Positions 55,215 through 62,176 of a stretch of 64,000 nt of DNA are shown piece after piece. Location of the stretch: NCBI RefSeq assembly GCF_003584645.1, contig NZ_AP017928.1, positions 88,981 through 152,980 on the forward strand, read 5' to 3'. Every line of letters starts with the position of its first letter. Within the stretch, counting starts at the first letter, position 1. The DNA is from Methylocaldum marinum. Lineage in GTDB: Bacteria > Pseudomonadota > Gammaproteobacteria > Methylococcales > Methylococcaceae. Below the pieces are notes generated by a model, which saw only the letters and a program-made list of their open reading frames with translations, was not told where the DNA came from and made no database searches. A program made the translations under genes and the position numbers.

Positions 55215-55283
55215 TCAGCGGCGGAAGTTCTCGCAGCGGTTCACATTAATACCGCCGGCTTTGACTTTGCTTTTTACTTTCAT
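55215..55283 (-). CDS. 22-residue candidate precursor peptide A
   Basis: The peptide reads MKVKSKVKAG followed by GINVNRCENFRR. A GGAGA lies five bases before the ATG. The first ten residues are identical, codon for codon over nine of ten codons, to peptides B (59233) and C (59368). The last eight positions follow NRC-x-x-FRR. The middle is variable, as expected for a precursor with constant leader and diversified core. It lies between the C39-ABC gene and remnants of hlyD. The AG or AGG after the lysine-rich part is a plausible C39 cleavage site. Export, cleavage and any cysteine modification are inference. Confidence 0.75.
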   Translation of the reverse strand: MKVKSKVKAGGINVNRCENFRR

Positions 55284-55355
55284 GTCATTCTCCGAAACGT
55301 TTATTTCAGACATCGAACTGCCGGGAACTGAATTCCGGCATCGGAGAAAAGCATA

Positions 55356-56400
55356 CCTGATTAGCGATGAACTTCAGCTAAGCGAAGTTGCCACTCGGGG
55401 CGAGGTGGAGTGAATACGGCAGCGTGCGCTAGCCGGCGAAGCAGCGTTTTGAGATCGAAACGCCGATTGAAACGGTATTGGAACTCGGCCAGATACCGCT
55501 TGGCGTATTTCTCGAATTTGAACGCGTGATAGGTACCGGAAATCGCGGTCTTCAGGTTACTCAACAACGTGTTAACCCAACGAAACTCAGGATGTTGTGC
55601 CGACTGCCGCCCAGAGCCCAGAATCAGGCATTCGTGGCGAGCGACGACGTGCTGCAAGCTCCGAAACCCGCTCAAACCATCGGTGAGTGCATAAGTCGAC
55701 GGAGCTAAGGCGCGTTGAGCCCACTCCGCAATCGCCTGCTGGGTGAACGGCAGGGGATCGATACGCACAAATAACGGACGTCCGTCATCCGTGGTTTGCA
55801 CCGCCATCACGAAGGCGACTTTGTTTTCCGACCCTCGTCCCCGTTTCCCCGAGCGCTCACCGCCCAGGTAAGCATCATCGATCTCGACCCGCCCGCTCAA
55901 TTGCCGATCCGCCTCCCGCTCCGCCATCACCTGGATCAACTTGTGCTTTATCAGCCAGGCGGTGCGATAACACACTCCGAGATGACGCATCAACTCCAAG
56001 GCTGAGACATTGTTCTTGGCCTGGGTTAGGAGATACATCGCCAGAAACCAGGTGGTGAGCGGCAGCTTGGTCGCTTCGAAGAGCGTCCCGGCGGTTAACG
56101 TCGTTTGCTTTCGGCAGTGTCCGCATGGCCAGTAGGTTCGCTCATTTCGTTTGAATACCGTATGCCGTGCCTCGCCACAGGCTGGGCAACGGAAACCGTC
56201 CGGCCAACGCAGAGCTTGTAAGGCCGCTTCGCACTGTGCTTCGGTGCCGTATTGGGTCAGAAACTCGGCCAACGACAATCCCTTTTGAAATTGCACTTGG
56301 TTCATTGACATGGGACACCTCTCTTGTGATCGATGGCCATAGTCTAAAGCCTATACTCGCTCACCACGTGAGCCTGTGCTGAACTTTCTCGCTAATCAGG
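55356..56400 (-). mobile_element. IS1595-family insertion sequence, complete
   Basis: The 1,045-bp element is bounded by inverted repeats CCTGATTAGCGA (55356-55367) and TCGCTAATCAGG (56389-56400). It is flanked by an 8-bp target duplication AAAGCATA at 55348-55355 and 56401-56408. The uninterrupted target is visible in the duplicate region near 59495-59510. It carries one intact transposase gene. Confidence 0.95.
55361..56311 (-). CDS. IS1595-family transposase (ISXO2-like)
   Basis: The 316-residue protein has an N-terminal zinc ribbon (CPACGEARHTVFKRNERTYWPCGHC) and a DDE-type ISXO2-like domain (VEIDDAYLGGER, YALTDGLSGF, WVNTLLSNLKTAISGTYHAF). It fills nearly the whole element and appears intact. 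Confidence 0.93.
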   Translation of the reverse strand: MSMNQVQFQKGLSLAEFLTQYGTEAQCEAALQALRWPDGFRCPACGEARHTVFKRNERTYWPCGHCRKQTTLTAGTLFEATKLPLTTWFLAMYLLTQAKNNVSALELMRHLGVCYRTAWLIKHKLIQVMAEREADRQLSGRVEIDDAYLGGERSGKRGRGSENKVAFVMAVQTTDDGRPLFVRIDPLPFTQQAIAEWAQRALAPSTYALTDGLSGFRSLQHVVARHECLILGSGRQSAQHPEFRWVNTLLSNLKTAISGTYHAFKFEKYAKRYLAEFQYRFNRRFDLKTLLRRLAHAAVFTPPRPEWQLRLAEVHR

Positions 56401-56536
56401 AAAGCATAAGCGCTTTTCGTGCGCACCGTCAGTGACAAGTTAACGATTTCCGGTGTGACCCGGTGCGTGACAAGCCCCGCCGTTCAGGGCGGGGAAGGAT
56501 AGCGCGGACGGCGGAGCCGTCCTTGTTTTTTGGGTT

Positions 56537-56950
56537 TCAGTGTGGGGTTTGCTGCTGCTCGATGTACTGGCGCACGATGGAAATCGGCGCGCCGCCGCAG
56601 CTTGAAGCGAAATAGGACGGCGACCACAGCACGCCTTTCCAGTAGCGCTTCTGGATGTCGGGCCGTTCCTTCCGCAGCAGGCGACTGGAGACGCCTTTGA
56701 GGCTGTTCACGAGATTGGAGACAGCCACCTTGGGCGGGTATTCCACAAGCAGGTGAACGTGATCGTCCTCGCCGTCCATCTCGATCAGTTGCGCCTCGAA
56801 GTCGGCGCAGACCTTGGCGAAGATCGTGCGCAGCCGGTTGATGGCGTCGCCATCGAATACCCTGCGGCGATACTTCGCCACAAAGACCAAGTGGACGTGC
56901 ATTTTGAAAACGCATTGCCGTCCATGCCTTATATCGTTGTCATTGTTCAT
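56537..56950 (-). CDS. tnpA: IS200/IS605-family transposase TnpA (Y1)
   Basis: The 137-residue single-strand transposase carries the HUH motif in DDHVHLLVEYPP, an earlier MHVHLVFVAKYRR, and the catalytic Tyr in IVRQYIEQQ. I choose the start at 56950 (MNNDNDIRHGRQ), the usual N-terminus; a longer frame from 56977 overlaps the divergent tnpB start. It appears intact. Confidence 0.92.
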   Translation of the reverse strand: MNNDNDIRHGRQCVFKMHVHLVFVAKYRRRVFDGDAINRLRTIFAKVCADFEAQLIEMDGEDDHVHLLVEYPPKVAVSNLVNSLKGVSSRLLRKERPDIQKRYWKGVLWSPSYFASSCGGAPISIVRQYIEQQQTPH

Positions 56951-56965
56951 AGACCAAACTATACT

Positions 56966-58192
56966 ATGCGCATGCAACGCCTCAAAGCCTTCACATTCGA
57001 ACTACGCCCGACCGGCGAGCAGCAGCGCCGGATGCGCCGCTTCGCCGGCTCGTGCCGGTTCGTCTACAACAAGGCGCTGGCGTTGCAGAAAGAGCGCTAC
57101 GAGCGCGGAGAGAAGAAGCTGGGCTACGCCGGGCTATGCAAGCTGCTCACCGAGTGGCGCAACAGCGATGAAACGGCGTGGTTGGCGGATGCGCCAGTGC
57201 ATCCGCTGCAACAGACTCTCAAGGATTTGGAGCGGGCCTACAGCAACTTCTTCGCCAAGCGGGCCGACTTTCCACGTTTCAAGAAGAAAGGCCAGCGCGA
57301 CAGCTTCCGCTACCCCGACCCGAAACAGATCAAGCTCGATCAGGGCAACAGTCGCATCTTCCTGCCCAAGCTCGGCCGGCTGCGCTATCGCAATAGCCGG
57401 GATGTGCTGGGTACGGTGAAGAACGTCACCGTCAGCCTGTCGGGCGGTAAGTGGTTCGTGTCGATCCAGACCGAGCGCGAGGTCGAGCAGCCCATCCCGC
57501 AGGGTGGCGCGGTCGGCATCGACATGGGGCTGGCCCGGTTCGCCACGCTCTCGGATGGCACGTTCTACGCGCCGCTCAACAGCTTCAAGCGGCATGAGAC
57601 ACGCTTGCGCAAGGCACAGCAAGCCCTCTCCCGCAAAGTGAAGTTCAGCAACAACCGGAAGAAGGCGAAAGCCCGCGTCCAGCGCATTCATTCCCGCATC
57701 GGCAACGCCCGCCGCGACTTCCTGCACAAGACCTCGACCGCGATCAGCCAAAACCACGCGATGGTGTGTATCGAGGATTTGCAGGTACGGAACATGTCCA
57801 GGTCAGCGGCAGGTACTACCGAACAACCGGGACGAAACGTTCGGGCCAAGTCCGGCCTGAACAAGTCCATCCTCGATCAAGGCCGGTTCGAGTTCCGCCG
57901 CCAACTGGATTACAAGCTGGCGTGGCAAGGCGGCTGGCTAGTTGCAGTGCCGCCACAGAACACGAGCCGTACCTGTCCGTGCTGCGGCCATGTGTCTGCC
58001 GACAACCGGCAGACGCAAGCCCGATTTGCGTGTGTGGAATGTGGCTTCGAGGAAAACGCCGAGGTGGTCGGCGCGATCAATGTGCTAAGGGCGGGACACG
58101 CCCGGTTCGCCTGTGAAGTGAGCGATGCAGTAGGGTCGCCAGCAGCAGGAACCCACCGAAGCGACTCAGGGGCGGCTCAATGCCGCCCCTGA
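56966..58192 (+). CDS. tnpB: RNA-guided nuclease TnpB (IS605/IS1341 type)
   Basis: The 408-residue protein has the N-terminal helix-turn-helix (RLKAFTFELRPTGEQQRRMRRFAGSCRFVYN), RuvC-I GIDMGLARFATLSDG, RuvC-II VCIEDLQVRNM, and a zinc finger (CPCCGHVSADNRQTQ, ACVECGFEEN). At the RuvC-III site it reads ENAEVVGAINVLRAGHAR. Relatives usually have NAD here, so the third catalytic acid appears changed from Asp to Glu. The start at 56966 follows the tnpA start by 15 bases in divergent orientation. The guide RNA would come from the 3' end of the gene and the right end of the element. Confidence 0.9.
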   Translation: MRMQRLKAFTFELRPTGEQQRRMRRFAGSCRFVYNKALALQKERYERGEKKLGYAGLCKLLTEWRNSDETAWLADAPVHPLQQTLKDLERAYSNFFAKRADFPRFKKKGQRDSFRYPDPKQIKLDQGNSRIFLPKLGRLRYRNSRDVLGTVKNVTVSLSGGKWFVSIQTEREVEQPIPQGGAVGIDMGLARFATLSDGTFYAPLNSFKRHETRLRKAQQALSRKVKFSNNRKKAKARVQRIHSRIGNARRDFLHKTSTAISQNHAMVCIEDLQVRNMSRSAAGTTEQPGRNVRAKSGLNKSILDQGRFEFRRQLDYKLAWQGGWLVAVPPQNTSRTCPCCGHVSADNRQTQARFACVECGFEENAEVVGAINVLRAGHARFACEVSDAVGSPAAGTHRSDSGAAQCRP

Positions 58193-58240
58193 GCGCCGTA
58201 GGAATCTCCGGCCTTCAGGCCGGGGAGGATGTCAATTATA

Positions 58241-58343
58241 GATTTCCCCGGCGATAGGTTCGGGCCTGTTGTTTTCGCGGCCTTGGCGGTCCGGGTGGTA
58301 AGCCGGTGTCCGACCGAGTCGACCGTTGCTCCGGCGTGCCGTC
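58241..58343 (-). pseudogene. Fragment of a second hlyD 3' end
   Basis: The sequence matches the end of the intact hlyD gene (59564-59623, TTCCCCGGCGATAGG and GCGGCCTTGGCGGTCCGGGT) and then 59783-59817 (CGACCGAGTCGACCG). About 160 bases between are deleted. It fuses directly to a fragment of the C39-ABC gene at 58344. Confidence 0.85.
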
Positions 58344-58383
58344 TACGTCGGTCTGGCAGGTCTCCCGCAACCGCCCATAACTC

Positions 58384-59007
58384 GATTAGGTAAGCCACCG
58401 CCTCTGGCGGTGGACTCCGCAAGGCTCTTCCGTTCCGGCGAGCGCCCTTGGATGGTCGATGACCTCCCTCCTACAACTGCAATTGGAAGGAGGTCATCAT
58501 GCGAGAATGGCAGAGCCAATCGCACGTCAAATGGTACTGCAAGTACCATGTTGCGTTTGTGCCCAAATACCGGCGCCGGGCAATCTATGGAACGTTGCGG
58601 CGACGGATCGGGGGGATTTTCCGCGAGTTGTGCCGCCAAGTGGGCATCGAGTTGGTGGAAGGGCACGCGATGCCGGATCACATTCATCTGTGCTTGAGTA
58701 TTCCGCCGAAGTTCAGCGTGGCCTATACGGTGGGCTTTCTGAAAGGGAAATCCGCGGTCCGTATCCATCGGGAATTCTTGGGACAGAAGCGAAACTTCAC
58801 GGGGCTACATTTCTGGGCCAAGGGGTATTGCGTCAGCACTGTGGGATTGGATGAGCAAGTGATTCGAGCCTATATCCGTCATCAGGAAGCTGAGGAGAGG
58901 CGCATCGAGCAACTGCATATCCAGGGTCTTTAGGCCCTTTCATCCGTTTTTCGGCCCCCTCAGGGGGCCTTCATCAAACCACCCGCTCTGCGGGTGGTAG
59001 CTGATTT
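58384..59007 (+). mobile_element. IS200-like element
   Basis: The element holds a single Y1 transposase gene and end hairpins: CCACCGCC-TCT-GGCGGTGG near 58395-58413, and CCACCCGC-TCT-GCGGGTGG near 58979-58998. The limits come from comparison with the intact C39-ABC gene, where CTCACCGGG is continuous; they are good to a few bases. Confidence 0.85.
58499..58933 (+). CDS. tnpA: IS200-family transposase TnpA (Y1)
   Basis: The 144-residue protein has the HUH motif in PDHIHLCLSIPP and the catalytic Tyr in VIRAYIRHQE, with KYHVAFVPKYRRR near the N-terminus. GGAGG lies upstream of the ATG. No tnpB is associated. It is distinct in sequence from the TnpA at 56537. Confidence 0.93.
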   Translation: MREWQSQSHVKWYCKYHVAFVPKYRRRAIYGTLRRRIGGIFRELCRQVGIELVEGHAMPDHIHLCLSIPPKFSVAYTVGFLKGKSAVRIHREFLGQKRNFTGLHFWAKGYCVSTVGLDEQVIRAYIRHQEAEERRIEQLHIQGL

Positions 59008-59178
59008 CACCGGGACACCCAAGCCTTCGAGCAAGGACCTGAACGCCGCCGGTCCGCAGTCCATGAGCGAGGTTTGCACGACTTCTGGGACGAAAAAACG
59101 GCGCGCGGATGCGTCATGGGAGACCGATAGGCCGTCTGCTGCGGCCTTGCAAGGAAAAGCCGAAAGTCGGCTGTGATG

Positions 59179-59214
59179 AAAACCGTTCCCGCCTTATAAG
59201 GCGGGAACGGTTTT
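59179..59214. terminator. Perfect 36-base palindrome after peptide B
   Basis: AAAACCGTTCCCGCCTTA (59179-59196) is the exact inverse of 59197-59214, ending in TTTT on either strand. It lies 18 bases downstream of the peptide B stop and before the C39 gene copy. It could end most transcripts after the peptides, giving more peptide mRNA than transporter mRNA. The equivalent site after peptide A is split by the MITE. Confidence 0.75.
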
Positions 59215-59232
59215 ATCGCCGGTCAGCGAGGA

Positions 59233-59301
59233 TCAGCGGCGGAAGGTTTCGCAACGGTTATGGACAATAACGCCGGCTTTGACTTTGCTTTTTACTTTCA
59301 T
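59233..59301 (-). CDS. 22-residue candidate precursor peptide B
   Basis: The peptide reads MKVKSKVKAG followed by VIVHNRCETFRR. GGAGA lies five bases before the ATG. Leader and tail match peptides A and C while the middle differs, so selection on a conserved pattern is likely. It lies 66 bases downstream of peptide C and before the palindrome at 59179. The single Cys is conserved in all three. The mature form and activity are unknown. Confidence 0.75.
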   Translation of the reverse strand: MKVKSKVKAGVIVHNRCETFRR

Positions 59302-59367
59302 GTCATTCTCCGAAACGTGCATCATTTGCAAGATAGTGGGAACGGTTTTATCGCCGGTCAGCGAGGA

Positions 59368-59436
59368 TCAGCGGCGGAAGGTATCGCAGCGGTTGAGAGT
59401 CTGAGCACCGGCTTTGACTTTGCTTTTTACTTTCAT
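59368..59436 (-). CDS. 22-residue candidate precursor peptide C
   Basis: The peptide reads MKVKSKVKAG followed by AQTLNRCDTFRR. GGAGA lies four bases before the ATG. It is the first peptide gene after hlyD, 102 bases downstream of the hlyD stop. Its upstream leader, including GAATTCAGTTCCCGG, is nearly identical to that of peptide A, showing that the two came from one duplicated unit. Confidence 0.75.
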   Translation of the reverse strand: MKVKSKVKAGAQTLNRCDTFRR

Positions 59437-59538
59437 GTCTTCTCCGAAACGTTAATTTCACGCATCGAACTGCCGGGAACTGAATTCCGGCATCGGGGAA
59501 AAGCATAAGCGCTTTTCGTGCGCGCCATCAGTGACAAA

Positions 59539-60762
59539 TTAACGATTTCCGGTGTGACTCATGGACTTCCCCGGCGATAGGTCCAGGGCTGTTGTTTTCG
59601 CGGCCTTGGCGGTCCGGGTGGTCAACCAGCGCCCGACTGCCCGCAGCACCAGGCGGGCCGGGGATATCCGTTCGACTTCGATTTCCGTCGTGCCGGAAAG
59701 GCCGTGTACCAAGGGAATGAAAGGTGTCGATTCGGGGCGGAGAACCAGTTCGACCCGGACACGGTCGCCCAGAGGATCGTTGCCGACCGAGTCGACCGTC
59801 GCCGCCAGCGTGCCGTACTGGGTCCAGGGAAATCCATCCAGCCGCAGGCGAGCCGATTGGTGTGGCCGGATGCGGCCTACCGCGGAACTTCCGAACCAGG
59901 CCACCGCATGCGGTTCGCCGTCGGGAACCACGGTGCCTAAAACCTGCCCGGCCTGTACCACCGTGCCGACGCGCACAATTTCGACCCGTCCCAGGTACCC
60001 GTCGATGGCGGCCCGGATGAAATGCGCGTCGATTCGCTGTTGGATGGCGCGGGCTTCGACTTCCTCGGCCGTCGCCCGGCCTTCGAGATCCGCCAGCCTG
60101 CGCTGAAGTTCGGCGATCTCCGCCCGGCGGTCGGCGATTTCAACCTCGGCTTCCCGCTTCATGCGGCCGGTGTTCGCCTTGCGTGCCCGGACTGCTGCAT
60201 GTCCGGCTTCGGCTTTGGTTTCGGCTTCGTGGAGAACTTCGCGGGACACGAAGTTACGGCTTACCAGCATCCGCCGGGTGGCTGCCTGCGACTCGGCGAA
60301 ACGGGTTTGCGCCATGGCTTCCTCGGTATTGGCGCGAGATTCGGCAACCAGTAGCGTTTTGGCGCCGGAATAGGCCGCGAGGCCCGCTTCACGCGCTTCG
60401 ATTTCCGGGCGCAACGCGACGGCTTGAGCCTTGAAGCTCGCCAAGCGTGCTTCACTGCGGGCGAGGGCGAGACGTTCGGCTTCGGCATCGAGTTCGACCA
60501 GAACCTCGCCGATCTTGACGCGGCGGCCCAGTTCCAGCCGGGCCTCCACCACCCGTCCGTCGATCCGGGTTGCGATCGGATGCGCGGCGATCGCAACTTC
60601 CAGGCTGGTACTGCCCGATATTTCATAAATCCCTACCTGCCCACCCATGAACCACATCAGCCATCCTCCCAGCAGCAGGCTCGCGAGCCCTATGCCGAGT
60701 GTCCGAGGCCGCGTGGAGTCGGCATCAAGGGCGCGCCAGGTACGTTCGAAGGGAGTTGGCAT
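59539..60762 (-). CDS. HlyD-family secretion adaptor (NHLM-type)
   Basis: The 407-residue periplasmic adaptor has one N-terminal membrane helix (LGIGLASLLLGGWLMWFMGG) and split biotinyl-lipoyl halves (HPIATRIDGRVVEARLELGRRV; AAIDGYLGRVEIVRVGTVVQAGQVLGTVV) around a long coiled coil (about residues 95-245). Such adaptors link ABC exporters to the outer membrane. It precedes the peptide genes and the C39-ABC gene on the same strand. No TolC-like gene is in the window. The stop-proximal region is duplicated as a fragment at 58241. Confidence 0.88.
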   Translation of the reverse strand: MPTPFERTWRALDADSTRPRTLGIGLASLLLGGWLMWFMGGQVGIYEISGSTSLEVAIAAHPIATRIDGRVVEARLELGRRVKIGEVLVELDAEAERLALARSEARLASFKAQAVALRPEIEAREAGLAAYSGAKTLLVAESRANTEEAMAQTRFAESQAATRRMLVSRNFVSREVLHEAETKAEAGHAAVRARKANTGRMKREAEVEIADRRAEIAELQRRLADLEGRATAEEVEARAIQQRIDAHFIRAAIDGYLGRVEIVRVGTVVQAGQVLGTVVPDGEPHAVAWFGSSAVGRIRPHQSARLRLDGFPWTQYGTLAATVDSVGNDPLGDRVRVELVLRPESTPFIPLVHGLSGTTEIEVERISPARLVLRAVGRWLTTRTAKAAKTTALDLSPGKSMSHTGNR

Positions 60763-61139
60763 AGGGCGGATTCAGCGGATCAATAGCCGCGGCTCTTCCG
60801 CCTGCCCGGAGCAGGCGTGGCCGGATGCCTTCATCCGGCCGGAACCACGAAACCTATTGAAAGCGTCGAAGTACGGCCGGGTGTGCCGCGCCACGTTAAA
60901 AATTTTCATCTTGCGCTTGGGCGGATCGGAAATCCGAGGGGCGATTTTGCCGATGGCGTCCGAATGATGGACATGAGGTGAAACACTGTCAAGCACGGTC
61001 TATCGGGTGGACAAAGGATTGCCGGCCCACGCGCCGCACGCGCGTTCCACACAACTTTACGGCCGTTAAGCGCGTCGATGCCGTCGAAACGCCGCATGGC
61101 TTGCGGCCGTCGTCCTTTTTTCGATATCACTGCAAACGG
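60763..61139. other. Gap between fecR and hlyD, with hairpins
   Basis: Two small hairpins lie near 60800-60845 (GCCTGC / GCAGGC and GGCCGGATG / CATCCGGCC), and a degenerate GTGGACAAAGGATTGCC repeat near 61008. A 45-codon minus-strand frame (60772-60909, starting MKIFNVARHTRPYFDAF) ends nine bases before hlyD, but it lacks a ribosome binding site and its second half is the hairpin sequence. I do not call it a gene. Confidence 0.5.
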
Positions 61140-62102
61140 CTACCGCACCACCGTCAGATAGGGCGAGACGGTGATGACGCGGGCGCCTGTGATGTCCGCG
61201 AGGGCACGGACCACGGCGGCGGTGTCGTCGAGTTTGTAATTGCCGGTGACACGGCTGTCCCCGAGTTTGCCGTTGGCCATGACGATGATGCCGGGGTGAT
61301 AGCGGTCGAGTTCATCCAGCACGTCCGCCAGGGATCGATCCTTGAAAATCAGGCGTCCCTTGAGCCATGCGAAGGCGCGTTCGGCGTCGGTTTGCTCCGG
61401 CGGCGTGACGGTTTTCTGCGAGATCGATACCCGCTGTCCGGCCGTTACCCGGACGCCGGCGCCTTGGCCGTTGGTACAGGCGACGATACCGCTGTCGACG
61501 GCGACCGAGGTTGTCTCCCCGGTCCGAACCGAGAACCGGGTGCCGACCACCCGTACGGTCGTGTTGCCGGTGCTGACGACGAAAGGCCGTGCGCTGTCGG
61601 AACGGACCTCGAAATAGGCCTCGCCGGCCAGGAGGCGAACGCCGCGCCGATCGTCGTTGAAATCGAGCGCCAGGGCGGAATCGGTGTTCAGGATGACGGT
61701 GGAACCGTCCGCCAGCGCGATACGGCGCTGCTCGCCGGCTACCGTCGTGTAATCGGCGCGCCAGCGGTCGATGAGTCCGGACGCGGCAGCAAGCCAGCCG
61801 ACCAGCAGGAGGACGGAGGCGGCCGCGGCCCAACGGCGTGGCTTTCGCCACGGGGTTCGGACGACGACCGGCGGGACCGCGGCGGGAAATCTTGCCAGCG
61901 CCTTGGATAAAGCCGGGGAATTCCACAGCTTCTCCACGCGGGCGTAGGCCTCGGCATGTTCGGGCTTGGCTGCACGCCATGCGGCGAAAGCTTCCCGCTC
62001 GGCCGCGCCGGTTTCGCTGTCCCGCAGCCGCGCAAACCAGGCCAGCGCATCGGCTTGCGGTGTGCCGGGCGGCTTGGGATCGTCGTCGCCGTTGAAAGTC
62101 AT
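61140..62102 (-). CDS. fecR: FecR-family anti-sigma factor/transducer
   Basis: The 320-residue inner-membrane protein has an N-terminal cytoplasmic DUF4880 part (ADALAWFARLRDSETGAAEREAF) that should bind FecI. One helix follows (AAAASVLLLVGWLAAASGL), then the periplasmic FecR domain (GEQRRIALADGSTVILNTDSAL, RLLAGEAYFEV) and a C-terminal STN-like part (LADVLDELDRYHPGIIVM) that contacts a TonB-dependent transducer. The start at 62102 gives the normal N-terminus; the longer open frame overlaps fecI. A copy of its last 80 bases lies at 48494. Confidence 0.92.
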   Translation of the reverse strand: MTFNGDDDPKPPGTPQADALAWFARLRDSETGAAEREAFAAWRAAKPEHAEAYARVEKLWNSPALSKALARFPAAVPPVVVRTPWRKPRRWAAAASVLLLVGWLAAASGLIDRWRADYTTVAGEQRRIALADGSTVILNTDSALALDFNDDRRGVRLLAGEAYFEVRSDSARPFVVSTGNTTVRVVGTRFSVRTGETTSVAVDSGIVACTNGQGAGVRVTAGQRVSISQKTVTPPEQTDAERAFAWLKGRLIFKDRSLADVLDELDRYHPGIIVMANGKLGDSRVTGNYKLDDTAAVVRALADITGARVITVSPYLTVVR

Positions 62103-62176
62103 GAAAACGATAGAGTCTGCGTGATATGGAGGCGCTATAGGATAAGACGTTCCGGGGGAGCGGGCACACACTGGCG

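Larger units (their letters stand above)
56460..58236. mobile_element. IS605-like element with tnpA and tnpB
   Basis: Divergent tnpA (Y1) and tnpB genes lie between two sub-terminal hairpins. The left one pairs CCCCGCC (56475-56481) with GGCGGGG (56488-56494); the right one pairs CTCCGGCC with GGCCGGGGAG (58206-58227). The outer limits come from comparison with the hlyD end at 59540-59580: GGTGTGAC stops at 56459, and the hlyD-like sequence resumes at about 58241. Confidence 0.85.
58344..59117 (-). pseudogene. 5' fragment of a second C39-ABC gene, split by IS200
   Basis: 59008-59117 corresponds to the first codons of the intact gene (54812-54923). 58344-58383 continues it (54774-54812, with GGTCTGGCAGG and CCGCAACCGCCC). 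The IS200-like element lies between the two parts. One base is missing soon after the start codon (GATGCGTCAT against GATGTCGTCAT), so the copy is frameshifted as well as truncated after about 50 codons. Confidence 0.85.

Noticed and set aside
60772..60909. 45-codon frame (MKIFNVARHTRPYFDAF...) just before hlyD, as a fourth precursor peptide
   Set aside because: It has no ribosome binding site, and its second half is formed by two hairpin repeats. It shares nothing with peptides A-C. The nine-base distance to hlyD is the only point in favour.
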